Assembly (NCBI RefSeq): GCF_003952465.1
Contig: NZ_CP034448.1
Coordinates: 248,001 to 312,000 of the forward strand
Length of the DNA: 64,000 nt
Reading direction: 5' to 3'
Source of the DNA: Mesorhizobium sp. M1B.F.Ca.ET.045.04.1.1
Lineage (GTDB): Bacteria > Pseudomonadota > Alphaproteobacteria > Rhizobiales > Rhizobiaceae
Both the position numbers and the translations under genes were made by a program. The notes under the pieces were generated by a model. It did not search any database, was not told the DNA's origin, and was given only the letters and a program-made list of their open reading frames with translations. Every line of letters begins with the position of its first letter. The first letter of the stretch is position 1. Positions 29,944-37,641 of this stretch are shown here, in pieces.

Positions 29944-31536
29944 TCACGCCGCCTTGTCGCGGATCTGGTAATCCTTGACCGCGGTGAAGCGGATCGCTTT
30001 CCAGCGCTCGGCCTCGTAGTTCAACGAGAAGGCGTGCTGAGCGAGGAACACCGGGTCGTTGTCGAGGTCGCGGGCGATGTCGCCGCGATGCCCTTCGATG
30101 AAGCGTTGCACCTCTGCTTTGTCGTCCGCCGAGATCCAGCGGCAGACCGAGAAGCGCGACATCTCAAAGTCGACAGGCAGCGAATATTCGATGTTCAGCC
30201 GCTCCTTCAGCACATCGAGCTGCAGCGCGCCGACGACGCCGACGATGGCGGGCGAGCCGTCTTCCGGCGAAAACAGCTGCACCACGCCTTCCTCGGCCAT
30301 CTGATGCAGCGCTTCCTTTAGCTTCTTGGCTTTCATGGCGTCGCCGAGGCGCACGCGCCGCAGGATTTCGGGCGCGAAGTTCGGCACGCCGCGGAACAGG
30401 ATCTCCTCGCCCTCGGTCAGCGTATCGCCGATGCGCAGCGTGCCGTGGTTGGGAATGCCGACGACGTCGCCGGCAAAGGCCTCGTCGGCGGTGACGCGGG
30501 TGCGGGCGAAGAAGAACTGCGGCGCCGACAGGCTCATCGGCTTGCCGGTGCGCACCAGCTTTGCCTTCATGCCGCGCTCGAGCTTGCCAGAGCAGACGCG
30601 GACGAAGGCGATGCGGTCGCGGTGGTTGGGATCCATGTTGGCCTGGATCTTGAAGACGAAGGAGGTCATCTTCTCCTCGGTCGCCTCGACCGTTCGTTCA
30701 TCGGCTTCCTGCGCGCGCGGCGGCGGCCCGTAGGCGCCAAGCGCCTCGATCAGGTCGCGCACGCCGTAATTGCGCAGCGCCGAGCCGAAATAGACCGGGG
30801 TCAGATGGCCCTCGCGGAAGGCGTCGACATCGAGAGGACGGCAAGCTTCGCGCGCGAGCTCCAGCTCCTCGATGAAGTCGTTGCGCTCGTTCTCCGGCAA
30901 AAGCCCGGCGACGCGGTTGGAATCGGGACCGTGGACCGGCGTGCGCTCTTTCTCGTCGTCGCTCCTGCGCACGGCGTTCTGCGCCAGGTGGTAGGTGCCG
31001 GAAAACGTCCTGCCGCGGCCGATCGGCCAGGTGACGGGTGCCGTATCCAGCGCCAGCTTCTGCTCGATCTCGTCGAGGACCTCGAACGGATCGCGGCTCT
31101 CGCGGTCCATCTTATTGACGAAGGTGATGATCGGGATGTCGCGCAGCCGGCAGACCTCGAACAGCTTCAGCGTGCGCGGCTCGATGCCCTTGGCGGCGTC
31201 GATGACCATGACGGCGGAGTCCACCGCCGACAGCGTGCGGTAGGTGTCGTCGGCGAAATCCTCGTGGCCGGGCGTGTCGAGCAGGTTGAAGACGTTGTCG
31301 TCATATTCGAAGGTCATCACCGAGGTGACGACCGAGATGCCGCGCTCGCGCTCGATCTTCATCCAGTCGGACCGGGTCTGGATACGGTCCTTCTTGGCCT
31401 TGACCTCGCCGGCAAGCTGGATCGCGCCACCGAACAAAAGCAGCTTTTCGGTGAGCGTGGTCTTGCCGGCGTCGGGGTGGGCGATGATCGCGAAAGTGCG
31501 GCGGCGCGATACCGCCTGTTCGATGTCTTCTGCCAA
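29944..31536 (-). CDS. prfC: Peptide chain release factor 3
   Basis: RF3 is the GTPase that recycles RF1 and RF2 from the ribosome after termination. The 530-aa protein has G1 AHPDAGKTT (from residue 19), G3 DTPGHEDF, G4 NKMDRE, and the RF3-specific C-terminal region. The N terminus VSRRRTFAIIAHPDAGKTTLTE distinguishes it from EF-G. It appears as a single gene, with DUF1127 downstream divergent in position but on the same strand further right. Confidence 0.97.
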   Translation of the reverse strand: MAEDIEQAVSRRRTFAIIAHPDAGKTTLTEKLLLFGGAIQLAGEVKAKKDRIQTRSDWMKIERERGISVVTSVMTFEYDDNVFNLLDTPGHEDFADDTYRTLSAVDSAVMVIDAAKGIEPRTLKLFEVCRLRDIPIITFVNKMDRESRDPFEVLDEIEQKLALDTAPVTWPIGRGRTFSGTYHLAQNAVRRSDDEKERTPVHGPDSNRVAGLLPENERNDFIEELELAREACRPLDVDAFREGHLTPVYFGSALRNYGVRDLIEALGAYGPPPRAQEADERTVEATEEKMTSFVFKIQANMDPNHRDRIAFVRVCSGKLERGMKAKLVRTGKPMSLSAPQFFFARTRVTADEAFAGDVVGIPNHGTLRIGDTLTEGEEILFRGVPNFAPEILRRVRLGDAMKAKKLKEALHQMAEEGVVQLFSPEDGSPAIVGVVGALQLDVLKERLNIEYSLPVDFEMSRFSVCRWISADDKAEVQRFIEGHRGDIARDLDNDPVFLAQHAFSLNYEAERWKAIRFTAVKDYQIRDKAA

Positions 31537-31661
31537 GTCGTGGAATCCTGTCTGTGGCGCGGGCTTCTAGCAGCGCATTTTGGGCATGTCGACAGTTTCG
31601 GGCAGATCGGGTCGTCCGAGCGGCTCAGCCGCGGACCTTGGCAAGGAAGCCCCGCGTCCTT

Positions 31662-31904
31662 TCAGGTCCGCTCGCTACGGCCGCCCTCGCGGCCCAACCT
31701 GGTGCTCGACCGTATCTCCGCCCGCTCGATACCGATGTCGCGCAGCAGATGGTCCGGCAACTCGTCCAGCCAGGCACGATCCCTGCGGATACGGATGATT
31801 CGCGCGTGGAAACTTCCGCCGACACGGCAGATATCAATGGCTATGGCAAAGAAGTGCCCGAGCACGGACCGATTGGCCACAAGCTCCTGTCCAAGGGCAG
31901 TCAT
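31662..31904 (-). CDS. DUF1127 small Arg-rich protein
   Basis: The 80-aa protein ends with a DUF1127 (YjiS-like) domain: AWLDELPDHLLRDIGIERAEI. Such small basic proteins are common in Rhizobiales and some affect RNA turnover and metabolism. AAGGAGA lies 8 bases before the ATG at 31904; another ATG at 31910 is too close to it. A 9-bp hairpin lies upstream, at the end of the neighbouring operon. It is short but its domain and ribosome site make it credible. Confidence 0.75.
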   Translation of the reverse strand: MTALGQELVANRSVLGHFFAIAIDICRVGGSFHARIIRIRRDRAWLDELPDHLLRDIGIERAEIRSSTRLGREGGRSERT

Positions 31905-31934
31905 GGTCATATCTCCTTCAGTTGAACGATGAAA

Positions 31935-31962
31935 TTGGGAGGGCCTTCGATGACCCTCCCAA
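31935..31962 (-). terminator. Hairpin terminator after the DUF4242-exported protein unit
   Basis: TTGGGAGGG (31935-31943) pairs perfectly with CCCTCCCAA (31954-31962), with a 10-base loop. On the minus strand it is followed by TTTC, and it lies directly downstream of the exported protein gene that ends at 31983. It is symmetrical and could work on the other strand too. Confidence 0.5.
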
Positions 31963-31982
31963 AAGGCTGTGCCGACAAGAGG

Positions 31983-32498
31983 TCAGGACCGGTCGTGCTC
32001 GCAGCTCACATAGGGGCTCCAGTCGGCGAACATGCCAGCCGGATTGTGCCGCCAGTGCCAGACATGGAGCTCATAGTAGGGGTCCACCGGGTGGATCCCT
32101 ACCGTCGTCTTGCGCTGGAGGGTGCGGCCGAGGAATTCGGGAACGGCCTTTCCCTTCCAGTCCTTTTCGAAGACGATGTACTCCATGCCGACGAGCTGCA
32201 TGGACCCGTCGGCCTCGGGCTCGTAAGTCAGGACGTCCGGCTCGCCGAGCACCAGCTTGCCGTCGCCGGCACGGCCGGGATGGATGAAGTGAACGCCCAT
32301 GGTGCCATGCTCGTCATGCGTCGTGCATTCGAAAAGCTGCTGGTAGCCCTCCGCCTTGGCGACCTTGATGTCGAGGTACTTGGCCGCCATTTCCCGAGAC
32401 CGGTTGAGCACCGGATCGGGCATGTCATGGGCAGGAACGGCGCCGCAAAACAGCACGGAGACGCCCATGGCAAGGACGATATCTGCGAAGCGGTTCAC
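31983..32498 (-). CDS. Exported protein of unknown function
   Basis: The 171-aa protein has a signal peptide (LAMGVSVLFCGAVPAHD), then a conserved-looking domain with FECTTHDEHGTMGVHFIHPG, LGEPDVLTYEPEADG and a C-terminal DPYYELHVWHWRHNPAG. It is rich in His and Trp near the C terminus and could bind a metal or cofactor; this is inference. I do not know the family. It follows the DUF4242 gene with a 15-base gap, so they are one operon, and both are divergent from the winged-helix/TPR regulator. Confidence 0.8.
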   Translation of the reverse strand: MNRFADIVLAMGVSVLFCGAVPAHDMPDPVLNRSREMAAKYLDIKVAKAEGYQQLFECTTHDEHGTMGVHFIHPGRAGDGKLVLGEPDVLTYEPEADGSMQLVGMEYIVFEKDWKGKAVPEFLGRTLQRKTTVGIHPVDPYYELHVWHWRHNPAGMFADWSPYVSCEHDRS

Positions 32499-32513
32499 GA
32501 TCCGTCCTCCCGG

Positions 32514-32795
32514 TCAGGCGCGAGCGTAGGCCGTCGTCGGATCGAACAGGCGCTTGACCTCAGTGATCTTCGTGGCCGGGAAGCCGCTCATCTTGGCATG
32601 GCGCTGGATGATCGCCTCGTCCTTGGCGAGGTAGACGCAGAAGGTCTTGTCGTCCGCCACGAAGGATTCCACCCACTGAATGTCCGGGCCGAGCTCGGCC
32701 AGAACGGCGTTCGAGGCCTTGGAGGCGTCGCGAAGCTGTTCGCGCTCGAAGGTGCCGACCTTGGGGATTTCCCGTTCGATGATGTATTTCTGCAT
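32514..32795 (-). CDS. DUF4242-type small protein
   Basis: The 93-aa protein starts QKYIIEREIPKVGTFEREQL and contains WVESFVADDKTFCVYLAKDEAIIQRHA, the pattern of DUF4242 proteins (ferredoxin-like fold; a few bind nickel). No enzyme activity is known. A good ribosome site (AAGGAGA) precedes the ATG. It starts a two-gene unit with an exported protein; a large regulator is divergent, 204 bases away. Confidence 0.82.
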   Translation of the reverse strand: MQKYIIEREIPKVGTFEREQLRDASKASNAVLAELGPDIQWVESFVADDKTFCVYLAKDEAIIQRHAKMSGFPATKITEVKRLFDPTTAYARA

Positions 32796-32999
32796 GTCGC
32801 AATCTCCTTGATCTGAGGTTCAAATGCCTCCGGACGCTCGACCAGGTCGGTGCCGGTGACATCCCCGGGGCCGCTGAGCTAAACTGCAGCTTGGCCCGCC
32901 AGGCAGACGGAGAATTGCGCAAGAGGCGGCCGACAGTCCTTACGCCGCCCTTATCTTCTTCTGATCCTTTGCCTATTGCTGTTTCGGGGATTGCTGCCG

Positions 33000-34802
33000 A
33001 TGGGAATTTATCGCTTCGGCGATTTCGAGCTTAACGAGGACTCTCGCGCCCTTCTTCTCGCCGGACGCGAGATCGAGGCGCAGCCCCTGGTCTTCGACTT
33101 CCTCGCCATTTTGCTGCGGCACCAGGACCGCGCCTTGAGCAAGGACGAATTGCTTGAAACGCTGTGGCCCGGCGTGACGGTGACCGAAGCCTCCTTGCAG
33201 CGCGTGGCGAGTCTCGCCCGCGGCGTTCTGCGCCAGGGCGGCATGGAGACGGCGCTGCGCAACCTGCCCCGCTTCGGCTACCGCATCTGCCTCGACCAGC
33301 CGCCCGTTTCGGAGAACAGGCCGGCCGATGCGGGCGGCAAGCCTTCGAGCCCCGGTTCACCGATCCTGTCGGCACGTTCGGCCGTTGCGGGCAGAAGATG
33401 GCATGAGGCCGCGGCTTCTTTCGCAAAAGCGGATGCCGCCGACGAGCTGCTGACTGCCGATCTGGAAGAATGGGCGTTGGCGCTGGAATGCATGGGGCGG
33501 CCGGCTGAAGCCATCCCGCTCCTGGCGCGCGCGGTGACGGCTTACGGCGTGGCCGGCGAGCGCTTGCGCGCGGCTTCCCCGGCAATCACCCTCGCCAGGA
33601 TCCATCTCGAGAGGGGCGAGCTTGCCGTCGCCAAGGGCTGGCACAAGCGCGCCGCGCAGCTGATCGACAACGCCGCCGACAGCAGGGAGCACGGCCTGTG
33701 GTGCTGGATGGGCGCGCGCATCATGGGCGCGGAAGCCGAGCCGGAGCAGGCGCTTGCGCTCGCCGAGCAGGCTTTTGCCGTCGGCAGAGACCTCGAGGAT
33801 CCGGTCGTGGAATCGCTCGGCCTGATCTATCGCGGCTTCTTCAAGCTCTGCCTCGGCGAAACCAAGGCCGGGCAGGAAGACCAGGATTTTGCCGCCGCGC
33901 TCGGTCTTTCCAGCGACGTGGACCCGGTCGTCGGCGGAATCCTCTACTGCAACATTCTGTGGGCCTGCCGGAATTTCGGCGACTGGGCGAGAGCCAACCA
34001 ATGGACCTCCGGCTACGAGGACTGGTGCAGGGGACACGGGCTGGAAGAACTGTCGGGCTCGTGCCGGCTGCATCGCGCCGAGGTGCTCGGCGTTCACGGC
34101 ACGCTGAAGGAAGCGGAGGCCCTGGTGCGCGCGGCACTCGACCAGCTCGCGCTCGACGCGCCCTGGGCGACGGGCGATGCCTTACGTGTGCTCGGCGACA
34201 TTCATCTCGCGGCCGGAGAATTCACGGAAGCGGAAACGGCCTACCGCGCTTCGCATGCAGCGGGCTGGGATCCGCAGCCCGGCCTGGCGCTGCTGCAACT
34301 CGAGCAGGGCCAAGCGGAGGCCGCTTTCAGCGCCCTTGAGCGCTCCATGGTGGGGAACGGCTGGCCGACCCTGCAGCGGCGAGGCATGGTCCTTGCCACT
34401 CTCGCCAAGGTGGCGGCGCGCACCAATCGGCCTGAGCGCGCGAAAGAGGTGATCGCCGAACTGGAAACGCAACCGCAGCGCTGGCCGATGGCATCCATCC
34501 AGGCGCTGACCGCGGAGGCCAAGGCAGAGCTTTTCATACAGGAGGAGCGCCTCACCGAAGCTGCTAGGGAACTGCAGATCGCATGCTCGCGCTGGAATGA
34601 GATCGGCTCGCCGATCAAGGTCGCCGACGCCAGGCTTTCGCTCGCGGCGCTGCTCATCCAGTTGGGCGATCGCGCCGGCGCGGAGCTGGAGCTCGGCACC
34701 GTGCTTGCTGTCGCAAGGAAAGTCGACTCACCGCGTCTCATGCGGCGATATGAAGAGCTGACCGGACTGCTCGAAGGCGCGAAGAGAGAAGCGCTTGGCT
34801 AG
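33000..34802 (+). CDS. Winged-helix (OmpR/CadC-type) regulator with TPR-like repeats
   Basis: The 600-aa protein starts with a Trans_reg_C winged helix (residues 1-95: YRFGDFELNEDSRALLL, LSKDELLETLWPGVTVTEASLQRVASLAR) and continues with about 450 residues of helical TPR-like repeats (WALALECMGRPAEAIPLLARAV and similar). No membrane segment or receiver domain is seen. This layout is that of soluble TPR regulators found beside DUF4242 genes and others. The ATG at 33000 was preferred over a TTG at 32976. It is divergent from the DUF4242 unit, its likely target. Confidence 0.85.
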   Translation: MGIYRFGDFELNEDSRALLLAGREIEAQPLVFDFLAILLRHQDRALSKDELLETLWPGVTVTEASLQRVASLARGVLRQGGMETALRNLPRFGYRICLDQPPVSENRPADAGGKPSSPGSPILSARSAVAGRRWHEAAASFAKADAADELLTADLEEWALALECMGRPAEAIPLLARAVTAYGVAGERLRAASPAITLARIHLERGELAVAKGWHKRAAQLIDNAADSREHGLWCWMGARIMGAEAEPEQALALAEQAFAVGRDLEDPVVESLGLIYRGFFKLCLGETKAGQEDQDFAAALGLSSDVDPVVGGILYCNILWACRNFGDWARANQWTSGYEDWCRGHGLEELSGSCRLHRAEVLGVHGTLKEAEALVRAALDQLALDAPWATGDALRVLGDIHLAAGEFTEAETAYRASHAAGWDPQPGLALLQLEQGQAEAAFSALERSMVGNGWPTLQRRGMVLATLAKVAARTNRPERAKEVIAELETQPQRWPMASIQALTAEAKAELFIQEERLTEAARELQIACSRWNEIGSPIKVADARLSLAALLIQLGDRAGAELELGTVLAVARKVDSPRLMRRYEELTGLLEGAKREALG

Positions 34803-34927
34803 CACGTAAAGCCCTGTCAAACCTGTCTTGCGACCTGCCCGGCACCTCTCGAGACCGGCGGCGAGGACTATGCCGGTTGCCGTCACGTTATCAGGGCCGG
34901 CTCTCCAGGGGAAACCGGCTTTCCGGA

Positions 34928-35863
34928 TCACGCTTGGGCCGGCTCAGCCATGCGGTTCGCCTGAACGGTTTCAGGAAGCCAGCCGGCAATGGCGCTGCCT
35001 ATCGCGTCAGCATGGTCTTCCTGCAGATAATGCGCGCCGGGCCCCAGATTGATGAACCGGCAGTTCTTCAGCCCGGCCGCGAATTGCCGTGCCGCCTGCG
35101 GCGAAATCAGCGCGCCGGGATCGCCCGCGAAAAGCAGTTTCGGATAAGAGGAAAGCCGCAGCGCCCGATGGTCGTGCTCGCTGATGGCGGCGACATCCGC
35201 CGGCTGGCCCTCGATCGGCAATTCCCTTGGCAAGCGCAGCACCGGCTTGCGCGATTGGGGTGTCGCGAACGGCGCCCGATAAGCGGCCATCTCCTCATCG
35301 CTCATTGTGCGCAGCACCGAGGCTGGCAGCACTTTCTCGACGAAGACGTTGTCCTCCAGCACCAGCTTTTCGCCGGCGCCGGGCGTGCGCAGCGCCTTGA
35401 ACAGTTCGCGCGCCTGCTGGCGCTGATGGAAATCCTCCCAGTGCTCGAAAGGCCGGATGAATTCCATGAAGGCAAGGCCCAGAATGCGTTGCGGCCGCCT
35501 TGCCGCGAGATGGAACGCAAGGGCGGTGCCCCAGTCCTGCGCGACAATCACCAGGTCTTTGATGTCGAGCGCCTCGAGGAAGGCATCGAGGTAGCGGACG
35601 TGATCGAAGAAGCGATAGTCGATATCGGGCTTGCCCGACTGGCCGTAGCCGATCAGGTCCGGCGCGATGCAACGGCCGACCGGCGCGACATGCGGAATGA
35701 TGTTGCGCCAAATGTAGGAAGAGGTGGGGTTGCCGTGCAGGAACAGCACCGTCGGGCCGGATGTGCCGGCCTCCAGATAGGACATGGTGGAATCGAGCAC
35801 CGCGACCTCTGAACGCCGCGGCGCGGCAGCGCCGGTCTGTTGTCCGTCGGTTTTCGAATTCAT
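34928..35863 (-). CDS. Haloalkane dehalogenase (HLD-II, DbjA/DmlA-like)
   Basis: This 311-aa alpha/beta-hydrolase cleaves carbon-halogen bonds hydrolytically. It has the halide-binding Asn in HGNPTSSYIW, nucleophile Asp with halide-binding Trp in VAQDWGTALAFH, the acid Glu in FMEFIRP, and catalytic His in GAHYLQEDHADAIG. All these match rhizobial HLD-II enzymes such as DbjA and DmlA. It lacks the long loop insertion after FMEFIRP known in DbjA. Its start overlaps the stop of the tetR gene upstream (ATGA), so the two are co-translated. Native substrate in rhizobia is unknown. Confidence 0.92.
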   Translation of the reverse strand: MNSKTDGQQTGAAAPRRSEVAVLDSTMSYLEAGTSGPTVLFLHGNPTSSYIWRNIIPHVAPVGRCIAPDLIGYGQSGKPDIDYRFFDHVRYLDAFLEALDIKDLVIVAQDWGTALAFHLAARRPQRILGLAFMEFIRPFEHWEDFHQRQQARELFKALRTPGAGEKLVLEDNVFVEKVLPASVLRTMSDEEMAAYRAPFATPQSRKPVLRLPRELPIEGQPADVAAISEHDHRALRLSSYPKLLFAGDPGALISPQAARQFAAGLKNCRFINLGPGAHYLQEDHADAIGSAIAGWLPETVQANRMAEPAQA

Positions 35864-36456
35864 CGCGCTGTCTCCTTCCCAAACACGGTGCCGAAGATGA
35901 TTTTCTTGAACCGCTCGAGCGGCTCCGGATCGCGCTCGACCTTCATGCGCAGCATGGCGCCCTGCCAGGACGACAGCAGGAAATCGGCGAGGTCCTCGGC
36001 ATCGAACGCGTTGGTGATCTCGCCCGCCGCCTGGCCTTCGGCAATGCAGGCCGCGAATGGCTGGCGCCAGCGCTCGAAAATGTCAACCAGCCGCAGCCTG
36101 AGCGGCTCGCTGTGAACCGCTGTCTCAAGGCTGAGATTGCCGATCATGCAGCCGCGCGCCCAGTCATGCGCTTCAAGCTTCGAGGTGATGACATCGAGAT
36201 AGCGGCGGAGCCTGCCGGCCGGAGGCGTGCCATCCTGCGCCAGCGCCTTTTCGACCAGCCCGCTGACATAGGCGAAGTAGCGTTCCAGCACCTCGCCGGC
36301 GAACTCTTCCTTGGAGGCGAAGTGATTGGTGAAGGAGCCCGGCCGGGCACCGGCCGCGGCGACGATGTCGCGCACGCCGGCCGCCGAATAGCCGGAATTC
36401 CAAATGGTCTGGAAACCGGCTTCGAGGAGGTTTTCGCGGAGTGATTGTCTAGCCAC
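35860..36456 (-). CDS. TetR-family regulator of the dehalogenase
   Basis: The 198-aa protein has a TetR helix-turn-helix (NSGYSAAGVRDIVAAAGARPGSFTNHF, about residues 20-46) and a variable ligand domain. GARPGSFTNHFASKEEF is typical of the AcrR/YxaF-like group. It is the first gene of a two-gene unit with the dehalogenase and is divergent from the FAD oxidoreductase gene. A perfect palindrome lies right upstream of its start, which suggests autoregulation and control of both directions. Confidence 0.9.
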   Translation of the reverse strand: MARQSLRENLLEAGFQTIWNSGYSAAGVRDIVAAAGARPGSFTNHFASKEEFAGEVLERYFAYVSGLVEKALAQDGTPPAGRLRRYLDVITSKLEAHDWARGCMIGNLSLETAVHSEPLRLRLVDIFERWRQPFAACIAEGQAAGEITNAFDAEDLADFLLSSWQGAMLRMKVERDPEPLERFKKIIFGTVFGKETAR

Positions 36457-36464
36457 GCGTATAT

Positions 36465-36482
36465 AATACGTACGTACGTATT
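36465..36482. promoter_or_regulatory. Probable TetR operator
   Basis: An 18-base perfect palindrome, AATACGTACGTACGTATT, lies 9 bases before the tetR start and about 90 bases before the flavoprotein start. Its place between divergent genes points to the TetR protein as the binding partner. Confidence 0.7.
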
Positions 36483-36573
36483 TATGTCAAGCGACGAAAA
36501 ATTTTGCGTTGGCAAGAGCCGCGGCAAATGGCAGTGGGGAGGTCCGGGACGTAAAGCCGAGGAGGAAAATATC

Positions 36574-37641
36574 GTGGCCAAACAAGTCATCGTCATCGGC
36601 GCCGGCATCATCGGCGCATCGATCGCCTGGCATCTGACAAAGGCCGGCGCGCGGGTGACGATCGTTTTCGGGAGCGGCGCCGGCGGTGTGGCGACACCGA
36701 ATTCCTTCGCCTGGATCAATGCCAGCTGGGGTAACCCTGAAACCTATTTCCGGCTGCGCATCCGCGCCATGGCCGAGTGGGAGCGGCTGGCGAAGGACTT
36801 GCCGGGATTGCCGCTCGCCTGGTGCGGCGGCCTGTGCTGGGACCAGCCGGCGGACAGGCTCGAAGCCTATGCGGCCGAGCATTCGTCCTGGGGTTACGGC
36901 ATCGAGCGGATCGGCGCCATGCAAGCAGCGCGCATCGAGCCCAATCTCGCGGAACTTCCCGAGTTTGCCCTTTACGTCGCGGAGGAAGGCGTGGCCGAAC
37001 CGGTCGCCACCGCCAGGGCGCTGCTTGCGGATGCCGAGCGGCGTGGCGCGCGGATCGTCAACGCGACCGTCGATAGGCTGGCGCTGTCCAACGGACAGGT
37101 CATGGGCGTCGTCGTTTCAGGTGAGACCATCGCCGCCGACGAGGTGGTGATCGCTGCCGGCGCCGGCTCTCCGGAGATCGCCGCGACGGCCGGCATCAGG
37201 ATACCGATCGAGACGCCGCCCGGCCTGATCGTCCATTCGCGCTCCTACAAGAAATTGCTCAACGGGCTGGTGCTGGCCGACAAGCTGCACATGCGCCAGA
37301 CGGCAGAGGGACGCATCATCGCCGGCTCGGATTTCGGCGGCGGCGATCCGGGCGAGAATCCGGAAGCCACCGCACGCGCGCTTTTCGAAGCGACGAAGGC
37401 GATGCTGCGCGACGCGGACGGGCTGGAATTCGATTTCCACACCGTCGGCTACCGGCCTACCCCGGCCGACGGCTTTCCGATCGTCAGCCGCGCCGACGGC
37501 GTCGGCGGCCTCTATGTCGCCGTCACCCATTCCGGCATCACGCTGGCGCCGGCGGTTGGACTGTTTGCGGCCCGCGAAATCCTCGACGGCGAGCGCGATG
37601 CGTTGCTCGCGCCCTATGCGCTGTCGCGTTTCGGTCAATAA
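36574..37641 (+). CDS. FAD-dependent oxidoreductase (DAO-family)
   Basis: The 355-aa protein starts with the dinucleotide-binding motif VIVIGAGIIGASIAWHL, has TPNSFAWINASWG near the flavin, and ends with GVGGLYVAVTHSGITLAPAVG, a pattern of DadA/glycine oxidase-like amine oxidases. The substrate is probably an amino acid or amine. The GTG at 36574 has GAGGAGG 8 bases upstream. It is divergent from tetR and overlaps the end of the convergent amidase gene by 7 bases. Possible link: shared control with the dehalogenase through the palindrome. Confidence 0.85.
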   Translation: MAKQVIVIGAGIIGASIAWHLTKAGARVTIVFGSGAGGVATPNSFAWINASWGNPETYFRLRIRAMAEWERLAKDLPGLPLAWCGGLCWDQPADRLEAYAAEHSSWGYGIERIGAMQAARIEPNLAELPEFALYVAEEGVAEPVATARALLADAERRGARIVNATVDRLALSNGQVMGVVVSGETIAADEVVIAAGAGSPEIAATAGIRIPIETPPGLIVHSRSYKKLLNGLVLADKLHMRQTAEGRIIAGSDFGGGDPGENPEATARALFEATKAMLRDADGLEFDFHTVGYRPTPADGFPIVSRADGVGGLYVAVTHSGITLAPAVGLFAAREILDGERDALLAPYALSRFGQ

